Assembly (NCBI RefSeq): GCF_947623445.1
Contig: NC_135248.1
Span: 11,231,820-11,295,819, forward strand
DNA length: 64,000 bases
Origin: Clavelina lepadiformis
Lineage: Eukaryota > Chordata > Ascidiacea > Aplousobranchia > Clavelinidae
Direction: 5' to 3'
A program made the position numbers and the translations under genes. Positions 12,714-25,539 of this stretch are shown here, piece after piece. The notes under the pieces are model-generated. The model was not told the DNA's origin. It saw only the letters and a list, made by a program, of their open reading frames with translations, and did no database searches. Position 1 is the first letter of the stretch. Every line of letters starts with the position of its first letter.

Positions 12714-15700
12714 ATGGACGATTCAACAGGAGTTCGCAAGAGGAATGTTGATCCTGAAGACGAGCAGGAGGTGAACTGGAATTTTTGTAATAATCATACT
12801 TGTCAATTTAAGTTTTTTTCCACATAAATCTTATATGAAATATAACAAAATATTTTTGAATAAGCGCATATGTATTTTACAATTAAAATTGTGCAAAAAA
12901 GTTTGTTTCATTATATTATATTATGTAACAATTAGGCCTATTTATTTTCAACTCTACTGTGTAAATATCATGCATATAATTGAGTATAATGCTAATTGTT
13001 AATGTGTGTGCAGGAAGCTGACCTGGTTCTCACCGATTCAAGTTTGCCAAGAAATGACGTTACTGAATCTCCGTCTCCTCCAAAAGATGAAGCCCCTGAG
13101 TTTATGAAAGAAGCTTTAAAAGTCAGTATGAGCCTTAACACAAACCTGACATCTTTTTATAAAGTCAGTGTAGCTGTTAGTGCATGCTGGAATTGTTTCC
13201 TTTTTATAAGTAATATTCTTATTGTGTGTTAAGCATTGGTCTGTACTTTTTCTGAAAATTCAATATTTTGTCAAACTTAGGACTTGACTCCACGGTGGAG
13301 GAATTGGTGGGTTCGTGGTTGGTTTTCGTTGCTTATGATCGGATTTTTTGGAGTTCTCATCTATTTTGGGACTTTTGCATTCATGCTTGTTGTAAGTCTG
13401 TTCACATTTGCAACTAATGTTTGGCGGAATATACTCCGTGTAATTTAGTAGTAGGTACTAGGTAGTCCTTTGCAGGAATGTTGAATAAAACTTTATTGCG
13501 AAAGTTTTTTTAGTAGTTTAACAACCTATCATTGGTGTGTTTGTCGCTGCATTGATATGCACAGTACAACTGCCTAGCTTACTATATTTCCGAATCTCGG
13601 TGTTTCACTAAATTTGTTTTTATATGCTTTATGAAATAAATTGATCTCTATCACATTTAAAGTTTTATGCAAAGCACATGAATATTTTATGTTAATATCA
13701 TATATCATATAATAGATTTCAAGTGCTTACAATGTGTTAGTTTATTCATTAAATACTTTTTTGTAGGTAATCTTGTGTCAAGTGAAATGCTTTCATGAGA
13801 TCATCACAATTGGCCACCAGGTATGAAGTCTGGCTTTGAAATATGATCTACATTTAACAATGCCTCAGCGTTTTGTAGTATGTAAACCTGGCTTGTAATT
13901 TTTATCTTTGTTTTTTGCTGTTTAATGGTATCGGTGTAACATTGCTCAATTAACCATTCATTTCTTTATTGTCATTGGTGTGGTGGGCTCAAAAAACAAT
14001 GCTGTAATAATTGATAAGATATCAGCAGCCAACATATGGTAGAAAAATGACTAAGTGTTGGAGGCTTAAAACGTACATGATAAGAGTGATGGTGTTCACT
14101 AGTGATAACTGGCAGGGCCAGAATACTCAGATCAACGTCATGTCATTTTATAGGTTTACAAGTCCTATGATCTACCATGGTTTCGTACACTCAGTTGGTA
14201 TTTTCTCTTTTGTACGAATTACTTTCTGTATGGTGAAACACTGGCAGAACATTTTGCAGCATCAATTCAAAAAGAGGTATGTTTTTATACTACAGTAGCC
14301 AGATGCCACCACTATAACATTGCTTAAGTAGTAGCACACAAACTACTAGATTGTAAATCTGAACACATAGTTATTTTGTTGTTATGCACACTTGTGCTCA
14401 CACATGACGACATGACACATTCATACCCATTTATGACTCACATTTGTGCATCAGACGTCTTGCATGTCTTGTATCATGTGTTGGTGCCAGCGATAATATA
14501 GCACAGTGATAATTACCATCATCATTCAGCTAAACGTGAGTGATTGCTGCAGCATAGTGTCATGGCTTCCGGCTCATTGCACACTAGTTAAAGTATGACA
14601 ATTCGTGTCCTACTTACTTTAGCCATTTAAATAAAGTATCATATTATGCATTCCCATTTCGTTACTTTTAGAAATAAACACATGTGTTATGTTTTCATCT
14701 TAATAACTGTAGACACTATATTAATTGCTATACTTAGCCACACAGGCTTATTAGAACTTCTTTTCATTTTTTATTTTGTTTTTTCTAGGAGGGGCTGATG
14801 TTCTTGGCACGATATCACCGGCTTATATCCTATATGACATACCTTCTAGGCTTTATGCTTTTTGTGCTGAGTCTTGTTAAAAAACGCTACAGACTCCAGT
14901 TCTTCATGGTGGGTTATGTTTGTAAAATTTTACAGCATTGTCTACTGAACATATTTAAAGTTACGTTGTATGACCTCATGTAAAATATTCGTTAAGTTCA
15001 CGTACAAGTTTAGCAAACAATCATCATAATGTCAGGCTTTATGGTTAACGTATGGCTTGCATTTCTTACCAACGCTTTTGAATGACAACAATGTGTTGTG
15101 TTATTGTGTACATTTTTGCTGATTTATAGTTTGGCTGGACTCACGTGACTTTGTTGATCATCGTGACTCAATCGCACTTACTCATGCAGAACATGATGGA
15201 GGGTCTGGTTTGGCTGATTTTGCCCGTTTCCATGGTAATCTGCAACGATATTATGGCGTACATGTGTGGCTTCTTTTTTGGAAAAACACCGTTGATCAAG
15301 GTAACCGAAGTTGCAACCATTTTTTGAATAAGTTGGGGCTGAAATAGGCCTTAAAAGCATTCTGACAATCGACTTTAATTGCTAACTAATTAGCTGTTTT
15401 TTTCTTGTAGCTTTCACCTAAAAAAACCTGGGAAGGTTTCATTGGAGGAGCATTCTTCACCATTATTTTTGGCTGGTTTGTAAGTCAACTATCCAACTTT
15501 GATAGACGATATTGTGGAATTCCCAATTTCCGAAATCTCAAGACTCACTGTTCACTCTTAGCAAGTTTTTTTAATGACTTTATATCTTTACTTTTTTGGT
15601 AAAATTTGTTCCTGCATTGCAGTTTGCTCTATTTCTATGTCAATTTCCGAGCTTAATATGTCCGTCCAAAATCTCGTCAAATTTCACTGTTGATGTCAAT

Positions 15701-18700
15701 TGTGACCCCATGTTCATCTTCAAGCCAAAAAAATACAACGTCCCTCTGTTCATTCGTGTTTTGCTGAAATTGGTAAGGTTTTTTAACATATTTTATACAC
15801 ACTTCTAATCAAACACACTATTTACCTGTTTTGCATGCAAGTTGCCACAACGCAATAAATTGTCACAGGAAATGCATGATTATATTCACGACTTTATCAT
15901 GATGGTATAAACGTTGCACAACGTTAATTACAAGAAATTTCACTTAACGACAAATCTTTTTAAGTTGCTTTGCTATTGTGACTTGAACCATTGCTAAATA
16001 GAGCTGCTTCTTGATCGTTGAACGGCCGCTATAAAGGACTCTTAGTATTCCTTTTTGTGACGTTATCTTGTCCGTGACCTTAAAATCACCATCTTGACAA
16101 AATATTTTATTTAGATTGGTTTTGATCGATCGACGATTTCCATCTACCCTCTGCAGTTTCACTCTCTCAGTTTGTCTATCTTCAGTTCATCGATTGCACC
16201 GTTTGGTGGATTCTTTGCCAGTGGCTTTAAACGGGCTTTTAAAATCAAGGTACTTTTGATTGTTAAGACAACAATCAAGATTCCCAGCAATAAATTAGTG
16301 ATTTGATGAAATTATATTGTAGGTTACTAGGTATTACATGTAGACTCGATGATCTTATTTTTGACTGCTGAAGCAGATGAAATTGCCATATAACGTCACA
16401 TAATTCAATACCAGCAAGCGTTGTGTTGATCAAAGAAAATTACAGTGAATCCTACACAAACTAATTTTGCTTTTTCAGGATTTCGGTGACACCATTCCAG
16501 GACACGGTGGCCTGATGGACAGGTTTGACTGCCAGTACTTGATGGCCACATTTGTCAATGTGTACCTCAGCACGTTCATTACGTAAGTTGAAGGAAGACC
16601 CACGTGTAAAAGTTCTGCCAATTTTTTTCTCTGTTGATGTAGGCACACCAAAGACAAGAACATATATACCGAGTTTCAACCCACAAATCTTTTTAGCGCA
16701 GTTAGGCATAAGGGAAGCCGTTTGATAACTATTCTTGCTTCCGTTTTGTTTTTCAACATCAACGAGGCAGTAAAAGCGTATGTTAGCCGTAGTTCCGGTG
16801 GCACCAGTTTAACCACAACAAACTTCAACACCTGTGCAGTGTACAATTACTGACATGGCTGCTTGTTGTGTGTTTTGTTCGTACGTGATTGATTTTGTCG
16901 ATCGTTGCCCAGTGCCTTTATATCGGTTGGAATTTAGTGCCAGGACCGATTGTACGTTAACAGTTGCTGAAACTGCGCTGCTTAAGACACTGTTATACCC
17001 CGTTGCAATCGTAAAAAATATGTCTACTCCAAATATCGTGGATCAAATGCTAGATTCATAAAATGCACAACCAAAAGAAAAGTTGGTTCATATCTATAGA
17101 AATTTGATTTGGAATTTGCACAGGGTACCATCGCCCAAGAAGCTTCTTCCCTTGATAGTGGCGATGTCCCCAGATGACCAGCTTCAACTTTTTCACCAGC
17201 TTAAGGATTATCTGGACGGTCAGGTAAGGCCAATGCGATTTAAACAGCAATTGCCATGCGATTACAGTCACTGAAATTGTTATGAGAACCACAGTTTCTT
17301 GCTGTCTTTATTGAAGAGAACTTGTGTTTATCCGTTTATTACATGTTATGGTAGTCGGTACTTCAGTAATATTACGTGTTCTTTGCTGTCTAGCTTTCAT
17401 ATAGTGTATGACGTCAGTGACTTGATCGCAGTATCTCCACAGACTGACAAAATATATGTAGTTTATACATCTTGCCTCTGTTATAACCTTCTGTTCAATT
17501 AAATCTAATTTTTTACGTGAAAATTTTTAAATTAAGCATTTTTTTAAGTCAAAGTTTTTTTTATAAGAGTTTTTGTTACTTTTTAGGGTTTGCTTTAGCT
17601 GGAGTTTTTTGTCGGGCTTGTTTGATGTGGCGCCCCTATCACATGCGTCGCACCATCGCTTGTAGATGGCAGTTTGTATGACGTGGTCAGTTGTTACCCG
17701 GCTTTTGAGATTTTTAAGGAAAAACGTTGTTTATGCAGCAGAGTTTTAATGCTTGATTTGTTTTTGTAATTATAAATTCGTAGATTTTTAAGAAGAGTTA
17801 TTGCTGTTGCCGTAAATTATTATGTTTTGATAGTGAAGCTGTTATGTAATCGTCAATCAAATGCTTTTTAATTGCACGTTGTGTCACTCTTTTCACGCCG
17901 ACATTGATCCACAGTTTAGATTTTTTGCATAAACCAAATCTTACCATTTAGCAGTTTAGTATACGGCAATCGTCTACCATTTTACAGTATCCTTGCGTGG
18001 TTAAGCACAGAGTATCGCCTGATGATAAATTTTCAAAATACAGTTGATACTGTGGTATGTGTAGTTACTATGCTTTAATTTGTGCTACCTAAACATATGT
18101 CATTACTGCACGTTTTGCCACTGTTTAGTTACATACGAAATACCTTCAATTGCGTGATGGTCTTCCACAATTTGCTTATCGTCTTTCTATTTGCACGATT
18201 ATTCATTCAGCAATTTGTTTTGCTTTAAACTGATACTGCGGGCAATTTTCAGTTTTAACTTTCTGAGCATGCAAGTGCTTTGTTCGTCATAGTACGTCTC
18301 AGTACAAACAGTGGATTGATTTCTCATTGATTGGTTGATTGATTAATTTCCTTTTCTCGTAATTTTTCTAACTCAACGTGCTTCTCTCAGGGCAATGTTA
18401 GTGAACTAGATTTTTAGTGATTTTTGCTTGCGCTAATAAAGTTATTTTTCTCTGTAAAACGACAAAACGTCCTAGTTTATTCGCAGATCATGAATTAATC
18501 CATAGTTTATACAGTTATTGTTTTGGGAATCGTTTCCCTTGGCTGTAAATCTTCTAAATCTGCATAGATTTGTTTTCAATGCTTTGATGATAATTGCATA
18601 TTTGCATTTACCACCGTAGTGTATGTATAGCGCATGATGAACGTTTGGTACGGCCGCCTCCATAAAGTTTCAAAGTTCACCCTTTTAAGTTGAAGGGGTT

Positions 18701-19583
18701 GAACGAATTATGTTTTATAAATATATAAATGTTCGTTCTTGTAGTGAGATTACCATTCTTCAGTCAACGCAACTATTGTTGCTTTGTAAAGTATCAGTTT
18801 TCAATTGGTCGTTAACTGAACTGTATATACTGTAAATTCCATTACGTATTTATACAATTTATATATACTTCTCGCTGTGGCTTTCTGTTGTTGTCATGCA
18901 GTAAGTGGTTATGGAAGTTCTACTAAACGTCACCTGTTGTCTCAGTCCATGGTTGTTGCTGTACCGGCAGCTGAGCTAAAAAGTATTTTGCTATGGACTC
19001 AAGCTATTAGTTTTTCTGAAGCTTGGCGAACTTTTATCTATACCGGTACAGCTATTATGAGGATCATTGAATGTGATTGATATTATGTTGTGAACTCATC
19101 TGATAGAATCGTGTTTTGTTCCAAATAAAACATCTAAGATATAGCTTTTACTTGGTCATTACTTCAGTATTAATTGGCAGATTTTTAGATCGATTTTAGA
19201 TTGAAATGCGCAATGAAGCGTTGAATCAGTAAGTTTTACAGACATGTTATTATGCAGAGTCGAAATGATTAGAGCCAAACTCGATTTACTTTTTTCTAGG
19301 ACATGGCTTGATTTGACTCATGTAAATACTTAAAATGTCTTGAATTGGTTCTTTTTGATTACACTGCAGCATTAAGGTAAAACTTACCTCTATTTTTTGG
19401 TCCTCACACATTAAAAATGAGTTTAGGCTATTTGTCTACGAATGCGTACAGTGCAGCCAAATGAAGCAAGTTTTGCAATAATCCTGTTTTTGCTTTCTGT
19501 TTGAACTGGTTTTCTAGGCCGGATTAATAACTGTGGAAAGAACAGCGGCTGAAGGGCTCCATGTAAGTAAATTATATGTTTAA
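12714..19583 (+). CDS. CDS1/CDS2-like: CDP-diacylglycerol synthase (phosphatidate cytidylyltransferase)
   Basis: Converts phosphatidic acid and CTP to CDP-diacylglycerol in the ER membrane, feeding phosphatidylinositol and cardiolipin synthesis (family knowledge). Thirteen phase-consistent exons encode 455 aa, the usual length: 12714-12770, 13014-13121, 13281-13391, 13767-13820, 14154-14276, 14789-14908, 15130-15300, 15411-15479, 15623-15772, 16115-16249, 16479-16582, 17124-17223 and 19518-19583. An acidic N-terminus precedes WRNWWVRGW and multiple membrane helices. The CDS signature is intact: [11 protein letters not shown], then IPGHGG, then MDRFD. Other conserved blocks are [15 protein letters not shown] and [13 protein letters not shown]. 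Two identical AAA|GTCAGT donors 42 bases apart end exon 2. The last intron is 2.3 kb; without splicing it the frame would close at 17272-17274, so an alternative 3' end is possible. The last 22 residues are the least certain part. Confidence 0.95.
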
Positions 19584-19944
19584 ATCAGTTAAAAAACTTT
19601 TTGATTTTACTGTATTAATCCGTTATTTAGCCTACTTATGTTTTTTAAAAGCTTATGCAAGCATAGACACTTGTTGAACTAAGCGTTTATTAATTTTTAA
19701 GACAGCTTAAAACGACTACTTAAATCGAGATTTTTCGAAAGTGCCGCTGATAATTTCGCCGGACCCACCAGGTTTTCTATTGACACTTTGACACGCCTAC
19801 AGGTTAGAAAGGCTACGTATAGCATGGGCGTTAATCTTGGAAGAGGAAAACATATCCCCCAAATTTTTGTTATTGGAGGAAACGTTGTCTAATCCCTTCC
19901 CCAATAGGCCTATTTCTGACATTGGATACGATTTGGAAGTCAAG

Positions 19945-20085
19945 TCAGAACATATTGCAATTTACGATTTAGATCATTACAGTTACAATATGTACTTAAT
20001 ATATTTATTTGACAGTAAATTAATATCATTTGCACAGCCAAAGCCAGTATGATCAATATCTCATAGTCAACTTCTCCGTAGCGGC
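19945..20085. repeat. Dispersed repeat, copy 2
   Basis: Same orientation as the copy at 3190-3345. The shared blocks are ATCATTACAGT, AAAGCCAGTAT and GTCAACTTC-CCGTAGCGGCT. Confidence 0.4.
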
Positions 20086-21689
20086 TGAAATTGCCCCTAA
20101 CCGAGTAATATACAATCTAGAATTAAAGAAAACCTAGATGAGTAATTGGTTGATATTTTTGCTTGTGGTCGAAAATGGGGCATAATTATGGAACGCCAAC
20201 GCCGCAAAAATAGCAAAGTGTTAAATTGTATCGCAACTTTGCAAATTATGTTTTGTTTTCATAATTTTATTTGAGGGTTTTCGAACGTAATTTGATAGAT
20301 TACAATCACGAAACAACAAGCCAAACGTCATAACCGGCATTCAAACGGGCTTTTCTGTGATTGCCGTTGCACGATTCATATGCCAATTTTCAAAAGGGTT
20401 TTGCAACATTTACAATTACACCACAGTTTTATAAACTTGAATTTTTTAAATCAAACCACGACATTTTAAGTCAGATATAACAATTGCAAAGCAAAATGGC
20501 TGTTGGCAAGTTACAATGCCTAATGGCAAATGGTGTTTTCTTTAATCGGGTGGCAGTTTTGTTAATCAAATGTCCGTTTTTTAATCATGTAACTTATACC
20601 ATGAATTATAAAATGGCCAAATGATTGGAAATTAGTCTTAATTATTAGTCTTAATTATTATTAGTCAATTATATTTTACGGTCTCATGGTGACTATATTG
20701 AAGATGAGTCAGTTATCAATTAAAATTTTTGTAACTTTATTTGTTTTATTCTGCGGAAAAAAGTTCGACTAGCTACAGCTTGTTCGCTGGCAAAACCGGC
20801 AAGTTTTTCTGTAATATTGTTTGTCTGGAGATGTCTGCTTTGAAACCAGTGTAAATAAACAGAAGTAGAAGAAAAGTAAGAAAACTCTATTTACAACAGT
20901 TTTATCTAAATTTTTTGGTACAACCCGGCTGAAGTTTTGATCTTTGTGATAAAATCTTTTTAGCTAAATGTGATTTGTTGCAAATATCCTTTTTTATTTT
21001 ATAAAGCGTTAGTTTTAGCCTGCCATAACCACCATTTTCATGTAGGCTATTTGGTAATGCGGCTTGAGTCATTACTCATTATGATACTGCTAATCAGCTG
21101 TTTAGATAACTTTTATTTGTGAGCCATTGAGGTTGAGCCAAAGGTTATACCGTATAAAGTTAATGACTTTGTGACAATGAGAAGATTTCATTAGGATCCA
21201 GCTTGCACTGAGACTTAAGGAATGTTGCATGGCCGTGCAGCCTGGTATGGGTGAACGCATCTGCCGTTTCTGGGGTTACATCTCGTTCCAGGGGCGCAAG
21301 ACATCCTGAACGGACTTCTATGCCGGAAGGCACATACGAAGAAAGAAAAACAATCTGCGCAGATGTGTTTCCCGCGTCTCGTTCTCCAGCAGTCTGTCGT
21401 TAAAAATCATCGAATTTAAAATGAGTACTTCATGAGAGTTTGGAAATACAACATTATTGAAAGACTGAGTCAGCTATGCTAATGTCCGTTTTTAAGAATA
21501 TTTGCGTACGGGCGTTTAGTTGGAAACCAGTCAGTTCTTCAAAAAGACAAGTTGGTAAGTTGGTTTCCTGTAATCGTTTGCTTATCAGTACTCATTCGCA
21601 AAAGAATGGTGATTAGCTGAATAATGGCAGAGCGTGTGCAGGTGCAAGGATGTCTTTGCAATCTCAGTCATTTGAAATGATTAAATTAT

Positions 21690-21845
21690 ATGCGTGCATG
21701 TATGCGAGTATGAATCTATGCTTGTAAGGCACATGTAATGGACATGAATAGCTATCAATGCTTACTTACATGCATGGGTGCGTGTGTTGATGCGTGCGAT
21801 CATGCGCAAATACATGCATCCGTGCGCATGCACACACGCGCAGTC
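21690..21845. repeat. Alternating purine-pyrimidine tract (TGCGTG/CATGCA-rich)
   Basis: Runs such as GCGTGCATGTATGCG, CATGCATGGGTGCGTGTG and GCGCATGCACACACGCGC alternate purine and pyrimidine with few breaks. Such DNA can adopt the Z form under supercoiling (general knowledge). It lies in the intergenic space downstream of the AA15 oxidase gene. Confidence 0.5.
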
Positions 21846-22145
21846 CTTGTTGTCGTTAGCAATGAATTACCACCTGAAGCAACCAACTAGTGAATAATAA
21901 GTCAGAGCGACAGTCAACTGTCTTCAGATCGTTTTTTGTTGTGACCGATAAAGTATACCAAACAGAAAATATTACGTATAAAACATTTGTTTAAATGTTG
22001 TAATACTTGCTCGAAATAGCAATATAAGAACATTCCCCTAGAAACGAACGTGAAATTACAACAAGTACTGATTTGACGCAAGCACAAACTTTGCAAAAAA
22101 AAGAAACAAACAAAGAAAAAGTTAACACTAGCCTACTCCATATTA

Positions 22146-24605
22146 TTATACTTTACCTGGTGCATTAAATCCATATGATGGTGGAGCCGCAGGCCAATTT
22201 CTGAAACTCAATGAGGTAGAATCGGTAGCCGTGGTAGAAAAAGGAGTTGGCGAAAGAGGTGGATTTGTGGATGAAGAGAGCGGATCACTTGGGACGGATG
22301 TTGCCACATCTTGTTGTTCGTTAGCGTCAACTGGGCTCTCATTGTCTCCCGTGTTATCCGATCCTCCGTCACGTGGAGAAATAGCAACATCGGAGCATCC
22401 ATAAAATTCCTCTTGCTGCCCCAGCCCTAACCCACCCCGTCCATTTTCACTGCCCCACGAGTTACCTGAGAGATTTGTTAAAATATACGATTGCAGTTGA
22501 CCGCTTTGTAACGTTATCAAAAGATGCAGCATAAGTTAAAAGCAATAGGTCTTCCTCTATTTAGAGTTGTACATTATATATAAATATGTCACTCAGTTCA
22601 ACCTGTTCTATAACGCCATTGTAAAAGGCATTGTTTGCACGTCACATCGTCCGGCAGTTTCAATTTCAGATCATGAAGCCCTCTCGCTTTGGCAGGGTCA
22701 TTAGGCAAGTAGAATTTGGTATTTCCATTTGCGTAGGACAAGATATGCCTGCAGGAGTCGAATTTACAATTTATTGAAAAAGAACTAACTTAAACAAAAG
22801 AAGTTCTAGATAGGAAAACCTATTTCTGTTAACGAAGCCTCGTCAGCTGGGCGTATTGCCAACCAGTAAATTGGGGGATCGAGGAGCGAAACAAAATATC
22901 AATAACTAAATCGGTTAATCATTATGACGTCGTAATACAACAGTTGTGACGTATGTTTGAATCCATTCCTGTTGCTCAAATTCGCTATAACGATATGCCT
23001 CAAAAGGTAAAGTAAAAATAAGCAATTACTGCATTTTAAAAAAGTTTGTCGTTTTGTGAAGAACGCGACTTGCTACTAAACTGTGAAAAATCATTTTTGT
23101 TCGATTTTGATCCCGTAATAAAGTTTGTTCGCCATAACCTTACACCCGTCTGGTTTATAACTTAGCATTCATCCATAAAACAAAAACTACCGATTGTTGG
23201 ATTAAGTTTTAATTGCGACGGTATCGCTTGTTGGAGGGAAGGCGACCTTGTGCATCTTACAGTCACGACAGCCCTGCTCGTCAGCTTAAATAGATTGTAA
23301 CTTAATTGATTAATTTTTAGCTTTGTGGTTAGACCTTTTATAGAAAAAACTCCATTTCTAAAGTTGGAACCAGAACTTACTTGTTCAAGCATTCTTGAGT
23401 TACGGCTTCACGTACGTCATTCCATGGACATAAACGAAATTCAAAATATCCTTTGTGCTCTGCGGTAATTTCAACAGTAACATTAATTATGTCCCCGGCT
23501 ACATATTTCCTGCAAAATCAATCGAGTTGGTAATAAGTTTTAATTACTAAATGATTATAGATATAAGCATGTAGCCAAACATAAGACTTAAGTAGTTGAG
23601 CCGAAGACAAGCTAACTCCTTAGCTTGATTAATTTTCAGCCAAACATAAAGGTTTTCTTAAAACTAGCTGGCTTCAACCCAAAAATTTAACTATAGTTAA
23701 TGGTGAAATAATCGTGTTAAATGAAAGATAGTATAATAAAAGCAGTAGCAGAATGCGGTGGCACCTTAAAGGTTAACTTTTGTTTATTTGATCTAACTAT
23801 ATAAAATGGTCATGTTGACGTCAATAATAATCGACAATAAACATTTTGGTGTATGTGTGCACAAAGAAGATATTTTGCAATGAAGATATACGTATAGTTT
23901 CAATTATAAAAATAAAAACTGATTCCCAGATAAAATCAGAACAACGTAAATATAAAGGAATACATGAAAACTACAGCACCTTGTTATTATTCCTAAAGCA
24001 AATTTCCCACCAGCTTCATGAGGTTTGGTGACTGCATTATATGGGTCGCCACATATTCCACATTTGCCTTTATTCTGAATTTGTGTCTAAAATAAAGCTA
24101 TAAATAACTTCAATTTTCGTTCATTATACACAAAGGTAACGTTGCGTGTTTTTTTTATAGATTACGTATCGTCCTCCACAATTTAATCCCATGTCGTTGT
24201 AATTTGCTTTTATGATATCTCGATAGGGCAGCAGGTGTGGATCGGATAGTTTAAATCTGAACATGCTTGCTCTACTCGGGGGGTTTAGTAGTCTACCATG
24301 ACCGTCAACGTTTGCGAAAAAACTTGCTGCAACTGAAATTACACAAAAGCATAAAACGAATACACTTTAGAAGGAAAATATATACAACAAAACAAAGGAT
24401 CCATTTTTCGGCATCTGACCCTTCTGCACTCTTTATTCGTTTAACTGTTGATTTGTAACTTACTGACAACTTTATAAATGTGTATTTAGCCTATCAACAT
24501 AAGTGTGAGCTCATACTAACTTATATAGCTTCATTTAAGCATTAATGTCATGTCGTTACAGGACTTACCAGATAAGAGCAAATAAGAACCTAATGGTTGA
24601 TCCAT
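22146..24605 (-). CDS. Secreted AA15-type lytic polysaccharide monooxygenase
   Basis: Copper enzyme that oxidatively cleaves chitin and/or cellulose outside the cell (family knowledge). Six phase-consistent exons (24605-24569, 24332-24166, 24086-23980, 23509-23381, 22748-22603, 22465-22146) encode 301 aa. Residues 1-23 form a signal peptide ending ANVDG. Cleavage would expose His24 of HGRLLNPPSRASMFRF, the N-terminal copper-brace histidine. The second brace histidine is His91 in NAVTKPHEAGGKFALG. Other family blocks are CGICGDPYN, HKGYFEFRLCPWND, LPDDVTCKQCLLQWRYRTG and NSWG, and the domain closes with GCSDVAI. After the domain comes an acidic Ser/Thr/Pro-rich tail of about 80 residues with no transmembrane helix, ending APGKV before TAA. 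A GTAAAG at the end of the last exon could instead be a donor into a further exon. The substrate cannot be read from sequence. Confidence 0.92.
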
Positions 24606-25208
24606 TATTTTGGAATGTTGTCCAAATTCGGAAAAATAAGTTTCAACCTTCGATCCCAGCTGGGAAAGGATCACACTTACAACGGAGCTCTTATATATGC
24701 AATTTGAAATAGAAAAAGTACGGTAAAAACTGCCGTAAGCTCTACCTTATACAAAAATCATTCCCAAGTGTAAGCCATATGCTGCATAATCTACGTAATC
24801 GTAATGGTAATCGGGCACCATCTATTTGTAAAAATAGAGTTTTTCTACCGGTCGTTCTACGTTCAAAAGAAACACATTGAATGACCAACAAGCTTGTTTT
24901 TTCTTTTGTTAAATGCAAGAATCGCCTGCAAAACAATGCAGGAAGTAATACTCCCCAGCCCAAACTTGAATGTTACTTTATTTATCTGGAAACTCGTAGC
25001 TCTCCACAATGCCACGTGACCTTTGATTGAATGAAATATATATCCGTCCATTGTCGATTGAAAACAGAAAACGCAGGCAAGACAGAAAATTACCAGAAAC
25101 AATTTTGACAATTCTTTGGACTTATTCATTTACAGCATAAATTTCAAATTTGGAAGATTAAAAGTAGGAATATTTGTAGACTCATTCGTAAGAAAATATC
25201 GCCTATAG

Positions 25209-25531
25209 CAGGGGCGGGCAACTTCTTCGGTCGGCGGGCCTGATATGAGAAAATGAAGTACTTGGCGGGCCGGATTCCTGAATAGATTGGAACGCAGCTT
25301 TGTCTTATTAATGTTCATGGTCGAAAATGTTTGCTCATAAATGTATGTAGACCCGAACAGAACAAGTAGATTTATGGCCATCTTTCTCAGGTTGGCAAAC
25401 TTGGACTTATTCAGTGACGCAATACAGGGATTGCGGCAGAATGTGGCCGCAGGCCACATTATCATGTAAGACCGGAAACTGTCTGCGGGCCGCTCAAAAT
25501 CCCGTCGCGGGCCGTATGTTGCCCACCCCTG
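25209..25531 (-). mobile_element. Short hAT element with transposase C-terminal remnant, TSD GCCTATAG
   Basis: Termini CAGGGGCGGGCAAC and GTTGCCCACCCCTG are near-perfect inverted repeats, flanked by the exact 8-bp GCCTATAG at 25201-25208 and 25532-25539. Minus-strand codons inside read YEQTFSTMNINKTKLRSNL, resembling the C-terminal dimerisation segment of hAT transposases of the GTF2IRD2-like type. About 320 bp remain of an originally longer element, so it was probably mobilised in trans. Confidence 0.85.
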
Positions 25532-25539
25532 GCCTATAG

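Larger units (their letters stand above)
19584..22145. other. Intergenic region, mostly featureless
   Basis: No convincing gene on either strand. It holds the second copy of a dispersed repeat (19945-20085), a short tandem TTAATTATTAGTC at about 20635-20665, and an alternating purine-pyrimidine tract at 21690-21845. A GC-richer patch at about 21220-21380 has no recognised identity. Confidence 0.4.
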
